Below, piece by piece: positions 44,852 to 55,269 of a stretch of DNA of 64,000 bases. The translations under genes and the position numbers were made by a program. The stretch spans positions 124,001 through 188,000 of the forward strand of contig JACKCR010000008.1 of NCBI GenBank assembly GCA_020633975.1. Direction: 5' to 3'. Below the pieces are notes generated by a model. It was not told the DNA's origin. It ran no database searches and saw only the letters and a list, made by a program, of their open reading frames with translations. Position 1 is the first letter of the stretch. Every line of letters begins with the position of its first letter. The DNA is from Candidatus Eiseniibacteriota bacterium (GTDB taxonomy: Bacteria; Eisenbacteria; RBG-16-71-46; CAIMUX01).

Positions 44852-45949
44852 ATGAATGACAAGGACTTGGATGGGCCGCCCGAGCGAATGGCATCCGCTA
44901 TGCCGAGCTTGGCCCAGGCCCGCGAGACCTCGGAGAGCCATCCGGCGGAACTGAATCGGATTCTTCGGTCCGCTTCATGGCGGATCATCGACATCCGCCC
45001 TGCACATTCGTTCCGAAATGGTCACTACGACGACTCGATCCACCTCCCCGGAGACACGTGGCGGCGGTGCCCATACCTGCTCCCACCGCGTCGACGAAGG
45101 ATCTGTGTCCTCGCCGGCACCGAGGACCAGGCCCGAGCGGTCGCGAACGCACTCGGGCAATCGGGCTGGGCCCACGTCTGCCACGCCGTCGTTCCGGAAT
45201 CGGGCGGGACGCGGAACGCACCTTCGGGCTCGAACCTCCGAACCGGCAGAACGGACCTGAGCCCCGCGAGCGAGCTTGCCGACTCCCCCCTCCGGACCGG
45301 GGCGCCCCGCACGGTGCTCTGGGAACCGGCTCCATGGCTCGCCGAGATCGCTGGTCAGCTTCCAAAGGACGGCGACGCACTCGACCTCGCATGTGGCTCC
45401 GGTCGGGACGCCGTCTGGCTCGCGTCGCTACGGAGAGGGATGGTCTACGGAGTCGACATCCTCCCGGACGCACTCCTTCGCGCCCGAGCGCTTCGGGCAG
45501 ACGCCCGCGCCGTTCTCGCGGCCCGTAGCGTAGGTTCTGACGGACCACCTGAAGGTGTGAATCGCGAACGAGCCCCCCATCTCACGAACGTCCGCTTCCA
45601 TCAAGCCGACCTCACGAGCTCGGGCGGGACAGCCCGCTGGCTCGCGCCGTCGCGCTGGAACGTCGTGCTCGTGTTTCGCTATCTCGACCGCGCACTGCTC
45701 CCGCGGATCGAAGCCTCGCTTCGGCCCGGCGGACATCTCGTCTACCAGACGTTCCTCGTCGCACAGCGAGAACGGAAGGGGAGCCCGCGGAGCGACAACC
45801 ACCTGCTGAAGCCACGCGAACTGGAGACGGCGTTCCGCTCCTTGGAGATCCTCCGCTACGAGGAGGGAGACGACGAGGAAGGCAACGTGTTCGCGTCACT
45901 CTGGGCACGCCGGCCGGAATCCGCGTCGGCACCCCCGTCCGCGCCGTAG
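44852..45949 (+). CDS. Rhodanese-like domain fused to a SAM methyltransferase
   Basis: The product is 365 residues from ATG 44852 (an in-frame GTG at 44837 is possible). Residues 35-120 follow the rhodanese fold (WRIIDIRPAHSFRNGHYDDS, then RICVLAGTEDQARAVANAL), but the loop that should hold the catalytic Cys reads LAGTEDQ, so this domain looks inactive. Residues 160-360 are a class I methyltransferase with DALDLACGSGRDAVWLA (motif I), like TehB-type proteins. The last 94 bp overlap the GH57 gene on the other strand. Confidence 0.8.
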   Translation: MNDKDLDGPPERMASAMPSLAQARETSESHPAELNRILRSASWRIIDIRPAHSFRNGHYDDSIHLPGDTWRRCPYLLPPRRRRICVLAGTEDQARAVANALGQSGWAHVCHAVVPESGGTRNAPSGSNLRTGRTDLSPASELADSPLRTGAPRTVLWEPAPWLAEIAGQLPKDGDALDLACGSGRDAVWLASLRRGMVYGVDILPDALLRARALRADARAVLAARSVGSDGPPEGVNRERAPHLTNVRFHQADLTSSGGTARWLAPSRWNVVLVFRYLDRALLPRIEASLRPGGHLVYQTFLVAQRERKGSPRSDNHLLKPRELETAFRSLEILRYEEGDDEEGNVFASLWARRPESASAPPSAP

Positions 45950-47637
45950 TCGCCATCACGGTCGTGGCCGGAATCCGCGTCGGCGTCGTCGCCCGTGGTC
46001 GGCTCGTCGTCGGGCTTTCCGTACTCGTGAGACCAAACGCGGAAGTCGACACCCGGAGCGACGATGTTCTGCGCCTCGAGCTCCGCGAGCCACGCTTCGT
46101 CGATCTGCGCGGCGAGGATGTCGTCGACGAGTCTCGTGAAGTTCGAGAGGTGTCCGTCGACTCGCCACTTCGCATACTCGGTGACGGTGCCGGTCCTGAG
46201 GATGAACGCCCAGTCGGATCCTTGCGCGAGGAGGTACTCGCGCGCGGCCTGCGCGAGCGCGCGTTCAGCGAGGGCGTTCCCTTGCGCGTGATCGGTTCCG
46301 TTCCCGAGGCGGAAGAACTGGTCCGCTAGGGATTCGAGACGCTCACCGGCATCGAGAAGGGGCGGATAGATCCAGTCGTTCGTCGGATCGAGCCAGTACT
46401 CGCAGTACCCGTTGTGACCCCAGGACGACATCGACGGAGTCGCCTCCTCGATGTTCGAGATCCGTTCCTCGTAGTCCGAGGCGGTGACCGTCTCGAGCGT
46501 CGACTGATCGTGATGGAGTTTGAGCAGGAGATACTCGAGCCACTGCGGGCCTTCGAACCACCAGTGACCGAACAGCTCCGCGTCATACGGCGAGACAACT
46601 ACGGGTGGACGATCCATCCGCGGCGCCATGTCTTCGACCTGCCGGATCCGGCGGGCGATGAAGTCCTCGGCGTGCCGTGCCGCGCGCTCCTTCGCGCGCG
46701 AGAAGTCGTAGGGCTCTTTGTGATCGCCCTGCTTCGTCACGCGGTAGTACTTGATCCCGAGATGCGTCCGGTTGCCGTCGCTGTGGAGATAGGGACGCAC
46801 GTAGTCGTAGTCGAGATCGAATCCGACGTCGCGGTAGAACTCGCGGTAGTCCGGATCACCCGGATACCCGGCCTCCGCCGACCAAACCTGACGCGACGAC
46901 TGTGGGTCGCGACCGAACGCGAGCGGACCGCCCGGCGTCCGGATCGGGGCATACACGCCGAAGCGCGGACGCGGTGCCGCGTGCGTCACTCCGTGCGAGT
47001 CGACGAAGAAGTGCCGGATCCCGGCCTCTGCAAGTACGGTATCGACGCCCGGCGCATAGCCGCATTCCGGCAGCCAGATGCCCCGCGGTCGACGCCCGAA
47101 GAGACGCTCGTGGTCGTCCGCCGCGGTGAGGATCTGCCCCCGCCAGAGCTGGACGTCGTCGAGCATGAGCGGAAGGAATCCATGCGTCGCGCCGCAGGTC
47201 AGGATCTCGAGACACCCGGCCTCTTCGAATCGCGCAAAGGCCGGCACGAGACGACGCCCATGGACGTGCTCGAACTCGTGCCGAGTGCGACGGAAGAGAT
47301 CGAGGTAGCGCTCGGCGAGATGACAGAACTCCGGCATCCACCTAGTCCGCTCCACTTCCCGCGTCGCGAGTTCGATCAACCGATCGAGATGCGCGAGGAA
47401 CCTCTCCTGGAGGACGGGATCCTCGAGCATCGCCGTGAGCGTCGGCGACATCGTGAGGGTGAGACGGAACCGTACGCCACTCTGAAGCAACGAGTCGAAA
47501 GTGCGGAGGAGCGGCAGGTACGTCTCGATGATCGCTTCGTAGAGCCAGTCTTCTTCCAACCAACGATCGTGATCGGGGTGCCGCACGAAGGGAAGGTGTG
47601 CGTGGAGGACCATCAGGAGGAAGCCACGTGCCGCCAT
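45856..47637 (-). CDS. GH57-family 1,4-alpha-glucan branching-type enzyme
   Basis: The product is 593 residues from ATG 47637 (GTG 47643 also possible). N-terminal VLHAHLPFVRHPDHDRWLEE is the GH57 signature. GIWLPECGY holds the nucleophile Glu and SPYDAELFGHWW the acid/base Asp, as in branching enzymes with the DUF1957 helical C-terminal domain. The last 45 residues are an acidic Asp/Gly-rich tail. Cytoplasmic; would act on glycogen-like glucans. It lies next to a DUF4912 gene, a known pairing. Confidence 0.9.
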   Translation of the reverse strand: MAARGFLLMVLHAHLPFVRHPDHDRWLEEDWLYEAIIETYLPLLRTFDSLLQSGVRFRLTLTMSPTLTAMLEDPVLQERFLAHLDRLIELATREVERTRWMPEFCHLAERYLDLFRRTRHEFEHVHGRRLVPAFARFEEAGCLEILTCGATHGFLPLMLDDVQLWRGQILTAADDHERLFGRRPRGIWLPECGYAPGVDTVLAEAGIRHFFVDSHGVTHAAPRPRFGVYAPIRTPGGPLAFGRDPQSSRQVWSAEAGYPGDPDYREFYRDVGFDLDYDYVRPYLHSDGNRTHLGIKYYRVTKQGDHKEPYDFSRAKERAARHAEDFIARRIRQVEDMAPRMDRPPVVVSPYDAELFGHWWFEGPQWLEYLLLKLHHDQSTLETVTASDYEERISNIEEATPSMSSWGHNGYCEYWLDPTNDWIYPPLLDAGERLESLADQFFRLGNGTDHAQGNALAERALAQAAREYLLAQGSDWAFILRTGTVTEYAKWRVDGHLSNFTRLVDDILAAQIDEAWLAELEAQNIVAPGVDFRVWSHEYGKPDDEPTTGDDADADSGHDRDGDYGADGGADADSGRRAQSDANTLPSSSSPSS

Positions 47638-47792
47638 AGTCACTCGGGATCTCGCGATCCGCGCTCTGCCTCCTGTACTCCCGGGCCCCTGTCGACGTGC
47701 CGCCTTGCGGGGCCGTCCACGGGGGACGCTACACCTTCGGAAACGATTCGGACACCGCCGGAACTCGCCCGGCCGTTCTGAGACGTACCTCC

Positions 47793-50472
47793 CTAGGACT
47801 TGGCGCTACGTCCGCGGCCCGTCCCTCTTCTCGGTGCACGACCCTTTGCTCCACGTCCACGCGGCTTCGGCTCGTCCTCGCCGTCCTCGTCCTGCGCACT
47901 TGCTTCGGGCTCGTCATCCCCCGCTCCCGGCTCCACTTCGTCCAGAATCCGCTCGGACTTGGTCGTCGAACGGGTCACGCGCGGGGTGATCTCCTTCTCG
48001 AACATCCCATCCCTGGACACCGCGATCACGGGGACGATCTGCTCGCCGTCCGGGAGTTCGAACCGCACCGTGAACGTCCCATCGGGACGAACGGGGATCG
48101 AGATACCCTGGATCGTCACCTTCGCATCGGGCTCGGTGATTCCGGAGACGACGAGTTCCGTCTGCACCGCGAGCCAGAAGCCTCGATCTGCGTTCGGCTG
48201 CGGCCCCTGCACGGTGGGCCGGGCATGAGGCGAGCTGATCGGGCCGGTCGGGCTGGACGGCCGGGCGCCGGGACTCGTCACCCAGCCGGGCTGCGCTCCT
48301 GGACTGGTCGGCCGTGCTCCGGGGCTTGTCGGGCGCGCACTCGGACTCGTCGGACGTGCCTCGAGGTCCGCGTCCGCTGGCTTCGCTCCGGGGCTCGTCA
48401 CTGTGGGGTGGGCGAGACCAGCGGACACCGGCTGCGAGACGGCGCCGCCCGAAGGCGCGGCACCGGGCGACGTGGCTGTCGAAGCCGTCATCATCCCGGG
48501 CTCGGTCGCGAGAGCGGTCGCGCCTCCACCGTGCGCACCGTCCACGCTGCCTCGCACGTCTCCATCTCGTCCCCCACGGACGTCACCGCCCGACGGACGC
48601 CGCGACGCCTCGAGGTTCCGCTGCAACACCGGCGGCTCCGTGTGCTCGATGCGCGGGGCCGGACTTCCTCCCGACTCCTCGTAGAACTTCGCCGCGACTT
48701 CCGCCGTGGCGGGATCTTCGGCGCGCTCCGCGGAGTCTCTCGGTGTCCGCACACGGTTGCTCGACGCAAGCGGACAGAAGAGTCCGCGATCGGTCAGAAG
48801 CCCGATGTCGACACGGTAGTCGCGGTCCGCAAGGCCAACATGGACGTAGGTGCTCTGTTCGCCGCCTTCGATCTCGACGTCGAAGAAGCCGGGAGGCTGG
48901 CTCCCTTGTTCCTGGACCTCGGGCGGAAGGCTATGCACGCGCAGTACCCACCGGAGGTCTTCGAATGGGACCTCCAGCGCCGACGCCGTCTTGTAGACGT
49001 GGTCCTCGTCGAGCTCCCAGAACACGTGGATGTGATATGGATCCCGCGGGAGCACCCGGCACTTGCTTCGTGACGGTTCGGCCGATCCTTGGCGACCATC
49101 TCCACGCTGACGCATCGAGCGGATCTCGCCCTGCACGTGGTTCGGATCGACCGGACCGATCACTCCGATCGCGTCGAGCGATGCTTCATCCTGGGCTCCG
49201 TGCTCACCGCGCGCGGTCTGTCTCCCATCAGTGAGATCGCGTGCGCTCTCACGGCGACTCCGGCCGGCCCCATCTTGCTGCGCATCCGGCCGTCCGTCGC
49301 GGCCACCCCTTCCCTCGCGGGCACGGTGGTAGTCTTCGCGCCTCGCGACGTCTTCCTTCCAGACGCGAGGGAGATCCACACTCGGGCGGTTCGCGCCTCC
49401 AGCGCCGTCCTGCCTGCGCGGATTCTGCTGGACGTTCTCGGTCCGGCCTTCGGCATTCCGACGACGACGCTCCTCGCGACGACGCGAGCGACGCGAGCGG
49501 TTGGAGCCTCCACGACTGTCGTCCCCCGCATTGGAGCGTTCGAACATCGGCGTGTAGCTGACGCCGCTCCTGGCTTCGCCGGAACGACGCATCGTGTCTC
49601 GCGCTTGCTGTGCGCGGTCCTGGTTCCGTCCGCCGGGCTTCCGATCCTGGGCCGGACGGTTCGCGCCGTTCGCGCTTCGTCCGTGCCGGGCACCACCGCG
49701 TCGGAAGTCTGCGGTCTGCGGGTTGAGGAAGCGGCCGTAGTTCGGATCCGCGCCGTCGATCCGGTTCCAGGGATCAGAGTCATCGTCTCCGTGGACAACC
49801 ACCGGGCCTGGGCCTCGCTCATCACGACCTCGGCCTCGTCTCCGTCCACGCCGTCCACGGCCATCGCGACCTTGGTCGCGGTCCCCTTGGGAGCGGTCGC
49901 CTCGAGGACGGTCGCCTTGCGGTTGATCGGCCGATGCACTGGCGGTAGCGCCGTCCACGCTCGGCGGAGTGGGATCCGCCTTCGGAGCGGACATCGGCAC
50001 TCGTCCACCACCGCCGTTCGCCGCACGTGGGGCCTCGCTCTCCGCACCCCGAGAACTCTCGGCGTCGGCCACCTTCGGCGGAGGAGTTCTCTCCGCCGCG
50101 GCATTCGGGGCCGCGGCCTTCGGAGCCACGGTCTTCTCCGCCGCAGCCTTCTCCGCGGCAGCCTTGGGGGCCGCGCCCTTCGCCGCAGCTTTCGGAGCCG
50201 CAGCTTTCGGAGCCTCGGTCTTCTCCGCCGCAGCCTTCGGAGCCGCGGCCTTGGGCGTCGCGGGCTTCGTCGTGCGCGGCGACCCGGACTTGGCGGCGCG
50301 GGGCGGCACTTCCGTCTTCGCCGCAGCACGGGCGCGTCGCGGCTTCCCGGACGAATCGAGAGCTGCCACGAGTTCGTCCTTGTCCATCTTGCTTCGACCG
50401 GGGAGGTCGCGATCTCGGGCGAGATCGAGTAGCTCCTTCTTCGTCAGGGAGCTCAGGTCATTCTTCGACATG
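47793..50472 (-). CDS. DUF4912 protein with Rho-N-like start and disordered linkers
   Basis: The product is 893 residues from ATG 50472; the open frame extends upstream without protein character. Residues 5-38 (SSLTKKELLDLARDRDLPGR, SKMDKDELVAAL) resemble a SAP/Rho-N motif. A long Ala/Lys/Pro repeat (PKAAAEK units) and an Arg/Gly-rich stretch follow. The DUF4912 core contains RDPYHIHVFWELDEDHVY, followed by a Pro/Ser repeat (ARPTSPG units), a late beta domain (GFWLAVQTELVVSGITEPDA) and a basic tail. DUF4912 often accompanies GH57 genes; its role is not established. Confidence 0.8.
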
Positions 50473-51012
50473 GGCGTGGGAATCCCTCCAGGACCGCGTT
50501 CTATCGATTGGAAGTGGGGAGCGGTACGGCTCGCCCCGGTTTTTTGGGAACTGCGTTCGTGTGGACCTCGGTCGACGGCTTTCTCGCGCGTCACCATCAC
50601 GGCGTGGTCTGCTCGACCGATCCCTCGGCCGTCGCACGACTCATCCATCCGTTAGAGTCGATCACTCCACCACCGGAAACGACATCCGTTCTCGGGGGCA
50701 CGTGTCCATCGGGTGGCGGAGCATTTCGGGGCGCGAGTTCGTTCCGGCGCCCCCTTCGATCCCGGCCCGACGCGGGCTGGGGATCGGAAGGTCGGTCTCC
50801 CATTGATCAACATCCGGGACCGACGCAGAAAGTGAACCATACCAGCGGGATGACGTCAACCACCCTGGAGACCGGTCGGCTCTGATTGGGCGCCTCGCGC
50901 CGGCCCGCTATCTACCCTCCCGTGCTCGCCCTCCTCCAGGGTCGACATACGTCGTGTGCGTGGTACCCTGCGTCGTCCCTGACGCGGAACGGATCTCACG
51001 GAGGAGGTTCGC
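50473..51012. promoter_or_regulatory. 540-bp divergent intergenic region
   Basis: The open frames here lack ribosome sites and protein-like composition, and no gene is called. The region separates the DUF4912 gene from the GNAT operon and must hold both promoters. GGAGGAGG lies 5 nt before the GNAT start. No clear repeats or hairpins were found. Confidence 0.5.
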
Positions 51013-51621
51013 ATGTCTCGAGACGTCTTGGAACGTCACGGAACCCACGTATTCGTTCGCCGCCCGACTCCGCGAGACGAAGGCCCGTTCCTTCGCATGA
51101 CACGGCGGAGCCAGCGGTTTCATCGGCCGTGGGTCCACCCGCCACTCACCGAGACCCACTTCACGCAGTACCTATCCCGGTTCCGGGATCCGCGAAACGT
51201 CGGCCTGCTCGTCCTCTCACGGGAAGACGAGTCCGTGGTCGGCGCCATCCACTTCAACGAGATCGTCCGCGGGCTCTTCCAGAGCTGCTACCTCGGCTAC
51301 TTCGGGAGCCGGGATCACGCGGGACGCGGCTGGATGCGGGAAGCCTTGGGCCTCGCCCTCCATATCGGCTTCCGGGACCTCCGTCTCCACCGTGCCGAGG
51401 CGAATATCCAACCGGAGAACGAGGCCTCGATCCGGCTCGTACGGAGTCTCGGCTTCCGGAAGGAGGGCTACTCCCCGCGTTACCTCAAGATCGGGGGACG
51501 GTGGAAAGACCACGAGCGGTGGGCGATCTTGTCCGAAGACTGGAAGAGACCACGGAAGGGGCGGACGACGCTCCAGACAGCCGAGGTGCGGTCACAGAGG
51601 GACACGAGGAGAACGAGATGA
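51013..51621 (+). CDS. GNAT acetyltransferase (RimJ-like)
   Basis: The product is 202 residues. VFVRRPTPRDEGPFLRMTRR begins the fold, YFGSRDHAGRGWMREALGLAL holds the acetyl-CoA-binding loop, and PENEASIRLVRSLGFRKEGY is the family's late helix. Resembles RimJ-type ribosomal-protein N-acetyltransferases; the true substrate is unknown. Its stop overlaps the next start (ATGA), as in the following pair. Confidence 0.87.
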   Translation: MSRDVLERHGTHVFVRRPTPRDEGPFLRMTRRSQRFHRPWVHPPLTETHFTQYLSRFRDPRNVGLLVLSREDESVVGAIHFNEIVRGLFQSCYLGYFGSRDHAGRGWMREALGLALHIGFRDLRLHRAEANIQPENEASIRLVRSLGFRKEGYSPRYLKIGGRWKDHERWAILSEDWKRPRKGRTTLQTAEVRSQRDTRRTR

Positions 51622-52118
51622 ACGGCTCGACCGGGCTGACGAGCGTGGGCTCGATCGCGAGAGTAGCGCGGATCCTCTGGATCGCGTTCATGATCAGCAT
51701 GGTCATCCACGGCGTGGTCCCACGCTTCATCCCACTGGAAGGCGAGCCGATGGCTGGTCTCGACCTCGTCTTCTGGTCCGCCGCCGGGCTGCTCGCACTC
51801 GGAGCCCTGGGCTACCGGCGATGGGCGTTCTCCGACGACGCACTCCGGCGGGCAGTCGGGATGACGCCGGGCTCGGCTCCGCCCACCGACGCCGCGTCCC
51901 GCGAACGGCGACAGCTCACGTTGGCGCAGCTCGCCCTCCGTCACCAGATCGTGATCTTGGCGATCCTCGACGGAATCAGCGTGATCGGTCTGGTCGATGC
52001 GATCCTCACGCAGGATCCGTCCGCCGCGTTTGCGTTCGCTGGCGTCGCACTCGCACTCGCACTCACGTCTTACCCGCGCGTGACCGAGGTGGTGGAGCGC
52101 TCGAAGGCGTGGGGATGA
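51618..52118 (+). CDS. Small membrane protein of unknown function
   Basis: The product is 166 residues with four hydrophobic segments: ARILWIAFMISMVIHGVVP, LVFWSAAGLLALGALGY, IVILAILDGISVIGLVDAIL and AFAFAGVALALALTSYP. No family recognised. It overlaps both neighbours by 4 nt, so it is expressed together with the acetyltransferase and the fluoride channel. Confidence 0.75.
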   Translation: MNGSTGLTSVGSIARVARILWIAFMISMVIHGVVPRFIPLEGEPMAGLDLVFWSAAGLLALGALGYRRWAFSDDALRRAVGMTPGSAPPTDAASRERRQLTLAQLALRHQIVILAILDGISVIGLVDAILTQDPSAAFAFAGVALALALTSYPRVTEVVERSKAWG

Positions 52119-52501
52119 GCCCGGCAGTCTTCGTCTTCATCGCGCTGGGAGGAGCGATCGGCGCGTGCGGCCGGTACGCCGTCACACTTCTCGCGTCCCG
52201 CATCTGGCCCGAACAGAGCCTCCCGATCGGAACACTCGGCGCGAACATCCTCGGGTGCCTCTTGATCGGCGTGCTCGCCGGACTGGCCGAATCGCGACTG
52301 GCGCTTTCCCCCGAGGCTCGTTCGTTCCTCTTCGTCGGGCTCCTCGGCGGATTCACGACCTTCTCGAGCTTCGGCCTCGAGACGCTGCTCCTACTACGCG
52401 AAGGAAGCTACGGATGGGCCGCCCTCTACGTGCTCTTCCAGGTCGGCGTGGGACTCGTCGTCGTAGCGGGTGGATACACGCTGGGAAGGCTCGGAGCGTA
52501 G
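52115..52501 (+). CDS. crcB: CrcB/Fluc fluoride ion channel
   Basis: The product is 128 residues with four membrane helices. GGAIGACGRYAVTLL, GTLGANILGCLLIG and GGFTTFSSFGLE are the hallmark motifs of the Fluc family, which exports fluoride as a dual-topology dimer. Only one copy is present, consistent with a homodimer. Last gene of a three-gene coupled operon. No fluoride riboswitch was recognised upstream. Confidence 0.93.
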   Translation: MSPAVFVFIALGGAIGACGRYAVTLLASRIWPEQSLPIGTLGANILGCLLIGVLAGLAESRLALSPEARSFLFVGLLGGFTTFSSFGLETLLLLREGSYGWAALYVLFQVGVGLVVVAGGYTLGRLGA

Positions 52502-52512
52502 CGAGCCGGAGA

Positions 52513-55269
52513 TCAGGACTCGCCCGACGCGGCCTCGGTCGGTTCGTCGCCGCCCGATCCGTCGGCGGTCAGGAAGAACCGATCGAGTACGCGCTCGATG
52601 TCGCTCCGGACGAACGGTTTCGAGATGTAGTCGTTCATCCCGGAGAGGAAGCAGCGCTCCCGGTCTCCCGTCAGTGCATTCGCCGTGAGAGCGACGATCG
52701 GCGTGCGGCGAAGCGTCTTCCGACGCATTTCGACGGCGCGGATCTCTTCGCTCGCCGCAAACCCGTCCATCTCCGGCATCTGGCAGTCCATGAAGATGAC
52801 GTCGTAGGTCGACGAACGGAACAGGTCGACCGCCTCACGACCGTTCTCCGCAACCTCCACGGTGCAGTTCGAACGCTGCAGGATATGCTGGGCGAGCCGC
52901 CGGTTCACAGCGTTGTCCTCGACCAAGAGAGCGTGGACAGAACGGCGACGCATCGCAGCCGGCGGTTGCTGCGAACTGCCGTCGGGGCAACCGGCGCATT
53001 CGGAGCGCTCCATTCCCAACACCACAGCCAGCTGCTGCTGGCGCAGGAACGGCTTGATGAGGAAGTCGTCCCAGCCCGCTTCCTGATGACGAACGAGATC
53101 CCGTCTCGCGCGCCGTGGCGTGAGGAGGATGCAGCGAGGCTCCGTTCCGACGGCGGAGCGCAGAAGCGCCATCTCGTCTCTTCCACTCCCCCGGATGAGA
53201 AGAGAGTCGACGAGGACGAGTTCGAGCGGGAGAGCCGGTGCGTCACCGTCCTTGCTCGTGATCGCGGGTTGCACGCCGGAAAGGGAGGAGACGACCGAGC
53301 ACTCCATCCCGACATGCAGAGCCTCGATGCAGAGCGACCTGCCGAGGGAAGGCGAAGGAGTGACGACGAGCCCTCGCGCGGTGATGTCGGGAGTCGCTTC
53401 GGGCTCCCAATCCCCGTTGATCGGAAGACGGAACCAGAATGTCGTCCCCTGTCCCGGCTCGCTCTCGACCCCGATCTCACCACCCATCGCCTCGACCAGA
53501 CGCTTGCTGATCGCGAGGCCGAGCCCGGTACCACCGAACCTTCGGGCCGGGGAGGCATCCACCTGCGTGAAGCGTTCGAAGATGGAGGCCTGCTTCTCCC
53601 TCGGGATTCCCACGCCCGCGTCGACGATCCGGAACCGCATGAACCCAGGTTCAGGCACGTCCACTGCGATGGTGACGGGCGAGTCGCTCGAGAACTTGAC
53701 TGCGTTCCCGATCAGGTTGACGAGGATCTGCCGCAGCCGGTTGGCGTCTCCCTCGAGCACTCGCGGAGCATCGTCCTCCCAGACCAAGAAGAGCTCGACG
53801 CCCTGCCCCTGCGCATTCAGAGCAAGCAGTTCGACTACGTCAGCGGAAACGGCGCGGACGTCGAACGGGACGTTCTCGAGGACGAACTTCCCAGCCTCGA
53901 GCTTCGAGAAATCGAGGATGTCGTTGATGATGTGGAGAAGCGCGATGCCACTGCTCCGCGCGGTCTCCACCATCTCGCGCTGTTCTCCTTCGAGGACGGA
54001 GTCGAGCACGAGGTCTAGGTACCCGAGCACTCCGTTGAGTGGCGTCCGGATCTCGTGACTCATCGTAGCGAGGAACTCGCTCTTGGCGCGTGTCGCTGCC
54101 TCCGCGGCATCTCTTGCGCGCTCGAGTTCGACCTCGTTCTCCTTGATCGCCGTGATGTCGAGGTAGGTCCCTAGCACTCCGTAGATCCGCCCCTCCGCGT
54201 CGTGGAGAGGAATCTTGCCGGTGGAGAGGATCCGCGTCTGACCGTCGTCGGTCAGGATCGGCTCGATGATGTCCACTTCGGCCTCACCCGAAGCCATGAC
54301 ACGACGATCACAGGAGCGGAAGAAGTCTGCCTGCTCGGTGGTCCAGGGCATGTCGTAGTCGGTGAGTCCGAGCGGATCGAGGCCGCAGTCCTTGCGGAAC
54401 GCCTCGTTGGTGCCGAGGTAGTGCCCTTCCTCGTCCTTCCAGAAGACACGTTGAGGGAGCGCATCCACGATCTGCTGGAGGATGCCGTATGCATCGGTTG
54501 CATTGACCGCCTCTCCGGCCGCGGATGTTGCCGGAGTGGCCGATCCGCTTCCGGAAGTCCCGATCGTGTCCGTCCGGATCTCGGCCGGGCCATCGTCGTT
54601 CGTCGTGCCGGAGCGCGTCTCGGTCGTGACGTCACGGAGTCGCACCTGTGCCTGATGACAGGACTCCTCCGCAGCAACCAAACGCAGGAGCAGTGTGACC
54701 GTATCGAGTGCGGGCACCAGCGCCCGAAGCACCACCGGAGAATACCCACCGGATCGATCCCAGAGCGTGAGGGCACCGAAGAGACGCCCACCGGTGTGGA
54801 GTGGAATCCCCACGTACTCGTCACGGAAACCGAGGAGCTCGCGCACACGTTCGACGAAGAAGCCTTCGGAGTCCGGGTCCACCACGAAAGGATCTCCGGC
54901 CCCGACCCATCCGCCTACGAGTGTCTGCAGGTCGGCGAACTGCAACTCCGAATGGCCTGTGGGTGGTTGAGGCGATCCGTCGGGTGCATCCTCGTTCCCG
55001 GCGCGGATCGACTCGAGCTCTGCTCCGCTGTCCGTCTCTCGAATGTGCACGAGGAGGCCGCCGGAACTCCCCGTTGCTCGTACGACCGACGTCAGGAGAC
55101 CACGAAGGGACTCATCAGGCTCGGACGCATCCAGAAACCGGGACTGCGCCTCGAAGATCGCAGCGGCGAGATCGCACGGATGTCCGCCGTCGCCCGCTTC
55201 GCGTGGAAATGACGCGCGCGGGCCTCCGTGAGGATCCATCCCCTGTTTGTCGCCTGGCTTCGTCGTCAT
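52513..55269 (-). CDS. Hybrid sensor histidine kinase with GAF, PAS and two receiver regions
   Basis: The product is about 918 residues from ATG 55269 (GGGAG upstream); a GTG at 55398 would add 43 residues. Order: GAF-like N-terminus (FDEYVGIPLHTGGRLFGALT region), PAS with QRVFWKDEEGHYLGTNEAF, HisKA with HEIRTPLNG (phospho-His), and HATPase with NLIGNAVKF, DAGVGIP and GGTGLGLAI. A degenerate receiver follows (LVLVDSLLIRGSG), then a full receiver (LVEDNAVNRRLAQ, IFMDCQMPEMDGF, PIVALTANAL). No membrane segment, so a cytoplasmic sensor. No partner regulator is adjacent. Confidence 0.92.
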   Translation of the reverse strand: MTTKPGDKQGMDPHGGPRASFPREAGDGGHPCDLAAAIFEAQSRFLDASEPDESLRGLLTSVVRATGSSGGLLVHIRETDSGAELESIRAGNEDAPDGSPQPPTGHSELQFADLQTLVGGWVGAGDPFVVDPDSEGFFVERVRELLGFRDEYVGIPLHTGGRLFGALTLWDRSGGYSPVVLRALVPALDTVTLLLRLVAAEESCHQAQVRLRDVTTETRSGTTNDDGPAEIRTDTIGTSGSGSATPATSAAGEAVNATDAYGILQQIVDALPQRVFWKDEEGHYLGTNEAFRKDCGLDPLGLTDYDMPWTTEQADFFRSCDRRVMASGEAEVDIIEPILTDDGQTRILSTGKIPLHDAEGRIYGVLGTYLDITAIKENEVELERARDAAEAATRAKSEFLATMSHEIRTPLNGVLGYLDLVLDSVLEGEQREMVETARSSGIALLHIINDILDFSKLEAGKFVLENVPFDVRAVSADVVELLALNAQGQGVELFLVWEDDAPRVLEGDANRLRQILVNLIGNAVKFSSDSPVTIAVDVPEPGFMRFRIVDAGVGIPREKQASIFERFTQVDASPARRFGGTGLGLAISKRLVEAMGGEIGVESEPGQGTTFWFRLPINGDWEPEATPDITARGLVVTPSPSLGRSLCIEALHVGMECSVVSSLSGVQPAITSKDGDAPALPLELVLVDSLLIRGSGRDEMALLRSAVGTEPRCILLTPRRARRDLVRHQEAGWDDFLIKPFLRQQQLAVVLGMERSECAGCPDGSSQQPPAAMRRRSVHALLVEDNAVNRRLAQHILQRSNCTVEVAENGREAVDLFRSSTYDVIFMDCQMPEMDGFAASEEIRAVEMRRKTLRRTPIVALTANALTGDRERCFLSGMNDYISKPFVRSDIERVLDRFFLTADGSGGDEPTEAASGES

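Noticed and set aside
52513-54058. Long plus-strand frames opposite the histidine kinase
   Set aside because: They are reverse-strand shadows of a GC-rich gene whose kinase motifs are complete on the minus strand.
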